7,709 bases of DNA. Origin: Opitutia bacterium. GTDB lineage: Bacteria > Verrucomicrobiota > Verrucomicrobiia > Opitutales > Opitutaceae. Position 1 is the first letter of the stretch; each line of letters begins with the position of its first letter. This document shows positions 1-5,532 of this stretch, piece by piece. Location of the stretch: contig PMKA01000485.1 of assembly GCA_003157575.1 (NCBI GenBank), forward strand, positions 1 to 7,709, written 5' to 3'. A program made the translations under genes and the position numbers. The notes below the pieces were generated by a model. The model searched no databases. It was not told the origin of the DNA and saw nothing but the letters and a program-made list of their open reading frames with translations.

Positions 1-69
1 CGCCGACATTGCGTTCATGGCGGCGAAATCCTCGTTGAATTGGCGTGGGAAACGCTTATCATCCAAACT

Positions 70-303
70 ATGCCGATGACCGTCGAACAAATAGTAGAAG
101 AGACGAGCCAATGGCCCGAAGATGTCGTAGCCGAACTCGTGGACCGCATCATGGTTGCCAAGCATGGCGGAGGGGATGCAGGCATCGAATCTGCCTGGAA
201 GGTTGAGGGGCAGCGGCGGCTAGCCGAGTTGCAGAGCGGTCAGGTTCAGGGCGTCCCACTGGAAGACACCTTGGCCAAGGCCCGCAAGCTGATTGGCTGG
301 TGA
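70..303 (+). CDS. Addiction-module antitoxin (TIGR02574-like), ParD-role partner of a ParE/RelE toxin
   Basis: The product is a small acidic protein of 77 residues that would bind and neutralise the toxin encoded next to it and repress the pair's own promoter. From the start at 70 it opens MPMTVEQIVEETSQWPE. It then shows the family pattern: an AELVDRI helix near residues 20-27, a linker, and a C-terminal toxin-binding segment with AW..E.QRRLAELQSGQVQGVP and a final LAKARKLIG. Its length is normal for the family. The frame is open back to an ATG at 40, but the ATG at 70 or 76 fits family N-termini better. No good Shine-Dalgarno sequence is visible, so the start is uncertain. Its TGA (301-303) overlaps the GTG start of the toxin at 300, the usual coupled antitoxin-first arrangement. 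The antitoxin looks intact although the toxin is broken. Family assignment is by recognition of the pattern, not by a search. Confidence 0.8.
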   Translation: MPMTVEQIVEETSQWPEDVVAELVDRIMVAKHGGGDAGIESAWKVEGQRRLAELQSGQVQGVPLEDTLAKARKLIGW

Positions 304-509
304 ACCGCGCTCTTCATCCCGAGGCGGACGCTGAGTTCTTGGAGGCGGTCCGTCACTATGCTGAAATTGCCCCAGAACTGGGCGGACGCTTTTATGACGA
401 AATCTCGGGATTGATGTACGATGTTTGTCTCCATCCCGGCCGTCATCGAACTTTTGACCCACCCGTGCGCCCGAAACCGCGAAGGCGGATTTTTGCGATG
501 AAGTTTCCG
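300..509 (+). pseudogene. ParE/RelE-type toxin, 3'-truncated and fused to Rhs debris
   Basis: The frame starts with GTG at 300, overlapping the antitoxin stop as GTGA. The first 57 residues match the ParE/RelE plasmid-stabilisation toxin pattern: HPEADAEFLEAVRHYAE, then a second helix with GRFYDEI, then HPGRHRTFDPPVR. In intact relatives this is followed by a beta-hairpin core with FPY.V.Y, a late V.H segment and a terminal RRPGYW-like end. Here only a degenerate RRRIFAMKFP follows (to about 509), after which nothing toxin-like remains. The reading frame itself continues to a stop at 705-707 (135 codons) but codes for unrelated sequence. The missing C-terminal strands carry most of the toxin fold, so the product is probably inactive. 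The break falls between 470 and 510, where a different frame takes up an Rhs core motif. This is a disrupted toxin gene, not a longer novel protein. Confidence 0.65.
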
Positions 510-610
510 GCCAACGATATTACAACTCTTCGCTCGGCCAGTTCGTCAACCGGGACCCGGGAGAAGGGCCGATCCGACGGGGTCGGAATTTGTGGTTTGT
601 GTTCATTTGA
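458..610 (+). pseudogene. Rhs/YD-repeat protein remnant (C-terminal core hallmark)
   Basis: A 50-codon open stretch in the frame beginning at 458 contains FCDEVSGQRYYNSSLGQFVN followed by RDPGE and GRNLWFVF, then TGA at 608-610. The core Y-Y-N-x-x-L-G-x-F-x-N-R-D-P followed by a G-x-N-L-aromatic element is the hallmark of the end of the Rhs/YD-repeat core, just before the variable toxic tip of Rhs, wall-associated and related polymorphic-toxin proteins. Everything upstream that a real Rhs protein needs (YD repeats, secretion region) is absent: an in-frame stop lies at 455-457. The fragment overlaps the tail of the truncated ParE frame in another register. The residues just before RYYN are shorter than usual, where a Y-Y-Y-G-like element is expected, so the junction may lie anywhere from 470 to 515. 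It is a relic of an insertion or recombination. Confidence 0.6.
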
Positions 611-666
611 GCTTGTCGGTGAGTGCGGTGTCGGATTTGCGCGCCCGCGCGGACACCTTGCGATCG

Positions 667-765
667 ATCCGATACCGTCGCCATGCAATTGCCAGACTGA
701 TCGTTGATGACTCCCAAGCGTCCAAATGCATCCCAAGTCAGCGTCTGCGCCAATCCGCTGCTCCA
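667..765 (-). pseudogene. Possible YD-repeat (Rhs) fragment on the opposite strand
   Basis: Read leftward, positions 747 to 688 encode QTLTWDAFGRLGVINDQSGN. LTWDAFGRL followed by V..D.SGN is very close to the spacing and wording of a single YD repeat of Rhs proteins. The frame stays open on both sides (876 to 520) but the flanking residues carry no further repeat that I can see. About 80 bases downstream, another minus frame contains ARKSDTALTDKLK and stops at 605-603, which could be a frameshifted continuation. The neighbouring plus-strand Rhs remnant ends at 610, so the two relics meet tail to tail. The match rests on one short motif, so the call is tentative. If real, it means at least two Rhs pieces in opposite orientations lie in this 300-base scar. 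Confidence 0.4.
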
Positions 766-847
766 TGTCCGCAGCTTTCCGGAACTGCGGGACTCACAGC
801 ATGGGACGCTCCCGGCCTTCCCATCCATCAAACGCCAAACTCGCGGC

Positions 848-2074
848 TCACAGCGATCGGCTTGAAATGAAGACACGGCGGGTCAGGACCTGCGAATGCG
901 CTGTCGCAAGCGCCCACCAATAGTCGGCGGCGGACACTCCTCCCGGCGGACGCAGCCGGCCCGCCTCGTACGCCGCAACCAGTCTCGCGCCTTCGTCGTC
1001 CAGAACCCGGACCATGACATCGGCGACGTCCGGAAACGCGTGCCCGTAGGCGTCATCGGCGGCGGCGGAAGTGCACCGCGCAAGATGGACCGTTTCGGCG
1101 GAAGGCGGCGCCGACGCCGCGGGCATGCCGACCGCCGGCGCGCCGCCGAGTTGCGACGGTGCGGCGGGAAAGACAAGACGCAGGTTTTCGCCTTCGCGCA
1201 CATAAAGCCGCACTCCAAAATCGATCACATTGTCGACAAGCGCCGAGCCAAGCGGAGGCCGGAGCACGTTGCCCGGATCGCCTGAAGTGCCGCTCGCCGT
1301 CATGTAGGCCGTCGCCGGCGAGGCCGCAGGATCGAGGTCGTAACCCGTCTCGAACACGCCCGGTGCGCCGCCCGTGGTCTTCGTCCGCCGCACCTCCGCC
1401 CGGAAAAGCAGATAGCGCTGCTCGGATGTGGAGCTCGACGTCACGTTCTGGCGGATGATCTGGTAGCTTACAGCCACCGGAGCAGGAAGCTCGGCTGCGC
1501 TCGCATTCGAGTCGGACTTGGTCGTGAAAAAGCGTAACCAGACTCCGGCGACGCCAAAGCGCGAATCGTCCCAGGCCTGGGCTCCGAGATTGAGGGTGCC
1601 GGGATGCGTGTTCCCGGGCTTGCCCTGGGCGCTTGCCGCCGCCGACCGCCATTGCCCGGACAAGGTCGTTCCCGGAAGGACTGTCGCAGCCAGCCAGACG
1701 TTGCCGTCCGAGCGAAAAACGGCCGCCTCCAGATCCTGCGCGATCTGGTCGAGGCCAAGCCGGGCCTCGTCCGCCGCCCGGAGCCGGCCAGCCGTACGAT
1801 CCCAATGCGCCATGGCGCCGGACGCCACTGCCAACAGCAACGACGCCAGCAACGCGGTGAGCGTCGCCGCGAGCAGCAATTCGAGGAGCGTAAAGCTGGA
1901 ACGACGCCCGGCGTGGCGCCGATCTCCATCGATGCGAGGCGGGCTCAGCGGGACTGAGTTCCTTCGGGAGCATCCTCCTTGTTTGTCCGGTTGCATCCTG
2001 AAGAGCAGCCTCGCGCCGGTTTCTGCCGAATCAGAACCGTCGCCAAGCGGCGACCTGTCGCCTCCCCTCTTCAT
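848..2074 (-). CDS. GspJ/PilW-like prepilin (fifth gene of the pseudopilin operon; Verru_Chthon cassette C-like)
   Basis: This 408-residue protein starts at the ATG at 2074, which overlaps the TGA of the gene before it as ATGA. After a 60-residue Arg-rich leader comes the type IV prepilin signature SS/FTLLELLLAATLTALLAS (cleavage before Phe61, Glu at mature +5), a single N-terminal membrane helix. A helix resembling GspJ/PilW proteins follows: AADEARLGLDQIAQDLEAAVF. A long variable globular region leads to PDVADVMVRVLDDEGARLV.AYEAGR and a terminal HSQVLTRRVFIS, a pattern I associate with verrucomicrobial prepilins of this type. GspJ proteins sit at the tip of the pseudopilus of type II secretion systems with GspI and GspK. 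The residue before the cut is Ser, not Gly or Ala. It is the last pilin gene; no GspK-like gene follows. The frame is open upstream as far as 2872, but that part is a shadow of the preceding gene. Confidence 0.8.
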   Translation of the reverse strand: MKRGGDRSPLGDGSDSAETGARLLFRMQPDKQGGCSRRNSVPLSPPRIDGDRRHAGRRSSFTLLELLLAATLTALLASLLLAVASGAMAHWDRTAGRLRAADEARLGLDQIAQDLEAAVFRSDGNVWLAATVLPGTTLSGQWRSAAASAQGKPGNTHPGTLNLGAQAWDDSRFGVAGVWLRFFTTKSDSNASAAELPAPVAVSYQIIRQNVTSSSTSEQRYLLFRAEVRRTKTTGGAPGVFETGYDLDPAASPATAYMTASGTSGDPGNVLRPPLGSALVDNVIDFGVRLYVREGENLRLVFPAAPSQLGGAPAVGMPAASAPPSAETVHLARCTSAAADDAYGHAFPDVADVMVRVLDDEGARLVAAYEAGRLRPPGGVSAADYWWALATAHSQVLTRRVFISSRSL

Positions 2075-2853
2075 GGCGTGACGGCAAACAACAGGATCGT
2101 GACGTGGCGTTCGCTGGCCGGAACTTCGCGCGCCGGATCGGCGTCGCATTCCGAGACGCCGGGGGTGGCCGGTCCGATGGGAAGTTCGTAGGGCCATGAG
2201 CAGCGCGCGCAAATCGCCACGAACCCCGAATCCGTCGCCGTCTCCCACTCCGGCAGCCGGGTCAATTCGATGAGGTAATACCGGTCGCGCCGCGCAATGC
2301 CGGGAATCGCAGGATCGTTCAACGGACGGTTCGCCACCGGATCCAGCGCGTCCGCGCAGCGCACGCACAGGCCGTCGCGCATGCCCACGAGCCGAAGCGG
2401 CGCCGTGGAACCGCCCGGGGGAACGACGCCTGCCAGACCCGGAAGTCCCAGGTGATCCTCGAGACGATCCAGTTCGCATTGGATGCTCCCGCCCAAGGAC
2501 GCGCCACCTTGCGCGTCGCCGAGACCTGCGGCCGAATGCGTTGTCGCCGCAAGCAATCCGAGAATCGCGACGAGCGAAACGGCCACGATGCCGATCGCCA
2601 CGACCACCTCGACGAGGGAAAACGCGCGCCGGACATCGTTGATTCCGAGCCTTAACCGTGCATTTGACGTAGGGTCGCCGCTCGCCGGCGGACTTTCCCT
2701 CTTCAACGAATCGGCCCCGCAACTCCCCGACAGGCGCGGAACTCCGGGCATCTCGGATCGACAGGCGCCAGCCCCTCGCACCGTCCGGCGTCGACCATCG
2801 ACATCCGGAATTCGCCGCCTGGCCGCACAGGCCGTTTTTTTGAACCACGTCAT
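2071..2853 (-). CDS. GspI/PilV-like prepilin (fourth gene of the pseudopilin operon; Verru_Chthon cassette B-like)
   Basis: A 260-residue protein whose ATG at 2853 overlaps the previous stop as ATGA. Its prepilin signature is RRA/FSLVEVVVAIGIVAVSLVA (Ala at -1, Phe78 as mature residue 1, Glu at +5), followed by ILGLLAATTHSAAGLGD. The FSLVEVVVA..I wording with a following small-residue helix is typical of GspI/PilV minor pseudopilins. The mature part contains two Cys-x-x-Cys pairs (C163-C166 and C215-C218), the second within CARCSWPYELPIG, and ends ERHVTILLFAVTP. If the ATG at 2853 is used, the leader is 77 residues, unusually long; in-frame alternatives are the ATG at residue 35 and a TTG at residue 50, neither with an obvious Shine-Dalgarno. 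The ATGA overlap favours coupled translation from 2853. It would be inserted in the inner membrane and cut by a PilD-type peptidase. Confidence 0.8.
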   Translation of the reverse strand: MTWFKKTACAARRRIPDVDGRRRTVRGAGACRSEMPGVPRLSGSCGADSLKRESPPASGDPTSNARLRLGINDVRRAFSLVEVVVAIGIVAVSLVAILGLLAATTHSAAGLGDAQGGASLGGSIQCELDRLEDHLGLPGLAGVVPPGGSTAPLRLVGMRDGLCVRCADALDPVANRPLNDPAIPGIARRDRYYLIELTRLPEWETATDSGFVAICARCSWPYELPIGPATPGVSECDADPAREVPASERHVTILLFAVTP

Positions 2854-3662
2854 TGCCCGAGAGCCCCCGCATCGTTCACGAGCGTGAGCGCGCCCAAGGA
2901 CCGTATGAGCACCCCGCGCACGTTGTCGGAATCATCCATGGTCAACGCGGGACCGGACGAACCGGTCGTGAAATGTCCCACCGTCAGCAGAAGGTATCCT
3001 CCGCCGGTGGTGCCGCGCGGCGTGAACTGCACGGGGTAATACAAAACGCCCGCCGCCCCGTTGATTGACACGGATTGCGCGGACGACGGGAGGGCAGTCG
3101 AGCGGCGCGAGGCGGGCCACGCGGGATTGCCCGGCACGCCTGCCGGCGCAGGCGGAACCACGTAAACGCCGTCGGCAAGCCAGACGCCGTCGTCCCTTGC
3201 CAGCCAGTTGGACGAGTTCGCCGGGTCCTGTTCAACAACCCGGACGTAATGGAGGCAGGCGGCGGAATCCGAGGGATCGGCGGCGACAAGGCAGCAGGCG
3301 TTCTGTTGAGAAAGAGCAGCCCGGCCGCGGGCTGCGCCGAGCAGGGCCGAGAGGGTGGCCTGCGCCGACTGCAGCGACGCGGACTCGGACGGCTTGCGCA
3401 GCGCCAGACCGATCCCTCCCGCAAGCGAGGCGATCAGCGCCACCACGACCAGCAACTCGAATAACGTGAAACCCGAGGCCGGCGCGGAAACGCGCAGACT
3501 GGATCGAAACGAGCGTCGCGTGACGAACGGGACGGCATCCCGTTTCGGATCCGGATACGTGGGCCAGCGGGCGGACGGAGACGCCGAATCCGCTCGCCGA
3601 CGTTCGCGGCGACACGGCAGATCCTGTTTTTCAGGGATGAAATCCATCGTGCTTCTCTTCAT
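2850..3662 (-). CDS. GspH/FimT-like prepilin (third gene of the pseudopilin operon; Verru_Chthon cassette D-like)
   Basis: A 270-residue protein with its ATG at 3662 overlapping the previous stop (ATGA). After a 64-residue Arg/Pro/Ser-rich leader comes PASG/FTLFELLVVVALIASLAGG, a canonical prepilin site (Gly -1, Phe65, Glu +5). The helix continues LQSAQATLSALLGAARGRAALSQQ, a pattern characteristic of GspH/FimT proteins, where short strands follow a kinked N-terminal helix. The globular part includes WLARDDGVWLADGVYVVPPAP and a C-terminal NVRGVLIRSLGALTLVNDAG that resembles the end of GspH-like proteins. In type II secretion GspH is a minor pseudopilin bridging the tip complex and the GspG shaft. 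Its place after two GspG-like genes and before the GspI-like gene matches the canonical G-H-I-J order. The leader is again longer than usual; an in-frame Met at residue 6 would barely shorten it. Confidence 0.8.
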   Translation of the reverse strand: MKRSTMDFIPEKQDLPCRRERRRADSASPSARWPTYPDPKRDAVPFVTRRSFRSSLRVSAPASGFTLFELLVVVALIASLAGGIGLALRKPSESASLQSAQATLSALLGAARGRAALSQQNACCLVAADPSDSAACLHYVRVVEQDPANSSNWLARDDGVWLADGVYVVPPAPAGVPGNPAWPASRRSTALPSSAQSVSINGAAGVLYYPVQFTPRGTTGGGYLLLTVGHFTTGSSGPALTMDDSDNVRGVLIRSLGALTLVNDAGALGQ

Positions 3663-4384
3663 TTCCAGCTCATGATCAGGTCGGACTGGCTGGCGCCGCG
3701 GCCCGCGGAGTAGATCAGGACGCCGGAATGCACTCCGGCTGCCGGCAGGTCGGTTTCTGAAGGCGTCAGGGCGACGACGCCCTGTGCCCCGGTGACCGGA
3801 GCGACGGTTCCGTCATCGCCGGGGATGACGAGCCCGTCGCCATTCCGGTCGACGAGGATGCCGATCTGCGTGTTTCCGAACGCGTCGCACAAGACGGACT
3901 GACCGCCGCCATCCCCGCAGTTATCGTGATGCGCAGGATCGATGAACTCGCATGCGGCGAATGCGTGAAAGGCGATCCGCTTCGAGTTTCCGTTGAGGTC
4001 GGACGCGCTGGCCACGGCGGTGCCGTCGCCGTTTCGACCGCTCAAGGTGCGCACGAATTTCACCGTGTCGGCCGCGCTCGCCAGCCGTCCGTCGGTCGCA
4101 AGATCGGGATAGTATCCATATTCCTGCCGGAATTGTTCCAGGGCGGCGGCCCATTGAGCGAATTGCGCGCGCGTTTTCGCCGTCAGGACGGCCGACCGCG
4201 CAGCGCCGAGCGTCGGCAGCAGAATGGCGGCGAGAATCGCGATGATCGAGATGACGCCGAGCAATTCGACGACGGTGAAGGCAGCGAAATTCCACAGGGG
4301 ATTTTTGCAGCCGCGAACGCCGGGAAGCGGCTTCGCGAAAGACGCCATTGCGGCCCGCACAATGCTGGCAGAAGGCGGAGTCAT
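3659..4384 (-). CDS. GspG/PulG-like pseudopilin (second gene of the operon)
   Basis: A 241-residue protein whose ATG at 4384 overlaps the stop of the first pilin gene (ATGA). Its prepilin site is NFAA/FTVVELLGVISIIAILAAI (Ala -1, Phe36, Glu +5), then LLPTLGAARSAVLTAKTRAQ and FRQEYGYYPDLATDGRLA, the Y-P motif typical of GspG/PulG at the end of the long helix. C-terminal features are CDAFGNTQIGILVDRNGDG, whose D179-N181-D183 spacing resembles a calcium-binding loop, and a closing GVLIYSAGRGASQSDLIMSWK-type end seen in G-type pseudopilins. Calcium binding near the C-terminus is established for GspG of type II secretion systems; its presence here is an inference. Three cysteines lie in the mature part (about 145, 156 and 166). 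An in-frame Met at residue 13 is an alternative start and would leave a leader of ordinary size. Confidence 0.82.
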   Translation of the reverse strand: MTPPSASIVRAAMASFAKPLPGVRGCKNPLWNFAAFTVVELLGVISIIAILAAILLPTLGAARSAVLTAKTRAQFAQWAAALEQFRQEYGYYPDLATDGRLASAADTVKFVRTLSGRNGDGTAVASASDLNGNSKRIAFHAFAACEFIDPAHHDNCGDGGGQSVLCDAFGNTQIGILVDRNGDGLVIPGDDGTVAPVTGAQGVVALTPSETDLPAAGVHSGVLIYSAGRGASQSDLIMSWK

Positions 4385-4914
4385 CGGCCCGAATAGATGT
4401 TGTCGGCGTTCTCAGACGCGGCCAGATCCGGCACGCCTGCTCCGGCTCCGCTGGCGGGAGGATCGTCCGGCTTCACGGAACCGTCCGGGCCGCCCGAAAA
4501 CAGGACGAAGCCCGGCGCCAGGCTGCCGCCCAGCGAGCGCGTGAAGTAAACGTAGTGGTACGGCCGGCCCCAAGGATCCATCAGGACGTTGCCCGGCGCC
4601 GCGACATCCGCCGCCATCAAGCTGAAGCGCCCAGCCTCGATGAACGCCGGCCCCGGCGGACTGATGACGCGATGTTGCGGCCCGCGCCGTCCGGTCAACG
4701 TCTCGAACAACCCGGCCGCGTCGGTTTCCGCCGGGTAATCGCCGTATTCGCCGCGCCACGACTCAATTGCCTGGGTCAGAACAGCCAGTTCCGTCCGGGC
4801 GCGAGCCGCGGCGGCCCGCGCCCGGACGCCCTCAGCCGCTCCCACCACCAATCCACCGAGAATCGCCACGAGGCCGATGACCGCGAGAATCTCGACAAGC
4901 GTAAATCCATCCAT
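4381..4914 (-). CDS. GspG/PulG-like major pseudopilin (first gene of the operon)
   Basis: From the ATG at 4914 the product is 177 residues beginning MDG/FTLVEILAVIGLVAILG, a textbook prepilin N-terminus (Gly -1, Phe +1, Glu +5) with one membrane helix. It continues TELAVLTQAIESWRGEYGDY plus P, the GspG-type YP motif, then NVLMDPWGRPYHYVYFT, which is the DPWG.PY.Y signature of GspG/PulG, then FVLFSGGPDGS and a closing ENADNIYSG. This makes it the best candidate for the shaft-forming major pseudopilin. The leader would be only three residues; the frame is open further upstream, with an ATG at 4995 giving a 30-residue leader (similar to its operon mates) and one at 5121. No convincing Shine-Dalgarno precedes 4914 or 4995, so the start is unresolved. 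It heads the five-gene operon and is divergent from rho. Confidence 0.82.
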   Translation of the reverse strand: MDGFTLVEILAVIGLVAILGGLVVGAAEGVRARAAAARARTELAVLTQAIESWRGEYGDYPAETDAAGLFETLTGRRGPQHRVISPPGPAFIEAGRFSLMAADVAAPGNVLMDPWGRPYHYVYFTRSLGGSLAPGFVLFSGGPDGSVKPDDPPASGAGAGVPDLAASENADNIYSGR

Positions 4915-5532
4915 TTGCCGGCCGTGTCGGCCGATTTCGCGGCGATCAGGCCAAAACAAACCGGAGGACGGAGACGGTCCGGCAGATCGGTGCATAGAAA
5001 ATGGACCCGATCGGAGGACCTTCCCAATATTTCTACAAGTGGATTTTTTACACCACTCTTCCGGATTTCGCGCGACACCGAGGCGCCGACAGGGCACGGT
5101 GGCCCGTTGTCCGGCGCCCAATTAAAAATATTCGCAGCGCCCGGCACTGCGGACGCTCAGCCGGCTTCAACGACTGCATAATCCGAACGTCAACCAACTA
5201 CCGTAGAATGATTTCCAACACCACCGTCTTCGTCGTTTTTTTGCGCGAAAGGCGGCGGCAGCACAGATATTCTTCTCCTTGCGGGCAGGGAATCGCTTTG
5301 GAGCGTTGACAGATCCGATACAGGGCCTAGGGTGGTTATCGAAACTTCCGAGGTTTCGCTTGGCCTTTGAGCTCCCGGCCGAGGGTTTGTCTGCCCTGCC
5401 CTCACGAGACACTAAGGTAATCGTTTAGTCGACCACAGGTAACCTGCGTATTGGGTTTGGGGCCGCGTAATGGTCCCTGCGCAACGCAAGACTGGCCTGG
5501 CATCAAGCGGACGGAGGTTCTCTTGGAACACT
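4915..5532. other. Divergent intergenic region between the pseudopilin operon and rho
   Basis: About 620 bases hold no gene I can support. The left part (4915-5121) is open in the frame of the first pilin and could encode a longer leader if an ATG at 4995 or 5121 is used. A small inverted repeat AGTGG/CCACT (5038-5042 and 5053-5057) encloses a six-T run. Leftward promoters must exist for the pilin operon, but no convincing -35/-10 pair is visible. The right part (about 5340-5532) is presumably the untranslated leader of rho and contains two small inverted repeats: ACTAA/TTAGT (5411-5415 and 5425-5429) and CAGGT-A-ACCTG (5436-5446). Short open frames here lack recognisable motifs. Confidence 0.6.
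5306..5333 (+). promoter_or_regulatory. Candidate sigma-70-type promoter for rho
   Basis: A perfect TTGACA lies at 5306-5311. Sixteen bases later comes TAGGGT at 5328-5333, a poor but possible -10 box. Initiation near 5340 would give rho a leader of roughly 190 bases. Long leaders are known for rho in some bacteria, where Rho attenuates its own transcription. The -10 match is weak and the site is a guess from sequence alone. Confidence 0.3.

Noticed and set aside
2..79. An open 25-codon tail at the window start (ending RGKRLSSKLCR, then TGA), possibly the end of an upstream gene
   Set aside because: It is too short to recognise and overlaps the antitoxin start; no support beyond an open frame.
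443..766. A 107-residue minus-strand frame across the Rhs scar
   Set aside because: It does not contain the YD-like motif in its own register and shows no domain pattern; likely a shadow of debris sequence.
803..813. GGGA-CGC-TCCC hairpin as a terminator of the pilin operon
   Set aside because: It has only four base pairs and no T-run on the minus strand; hairpins of this size are expected by chance in such DNA.
848..2872. A 674-residue minus-strand frame extending the GspJ-like gene upstream to 2872
   Set aside because: Its first 266 residues overlap the whole GspI-like gene in another frame and read as Arg/Gly-rich shadow sequence. The ATGA start at 2074 fits the operon pattern.
5167..5412. 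An 81-residue minus-strand frame in the divergent intergenic region
   Set aside because: It has a basic, low-complexity character, no recognisable motif and no clear ribosome binding site; it probably lies in the rho promoter and leader region.
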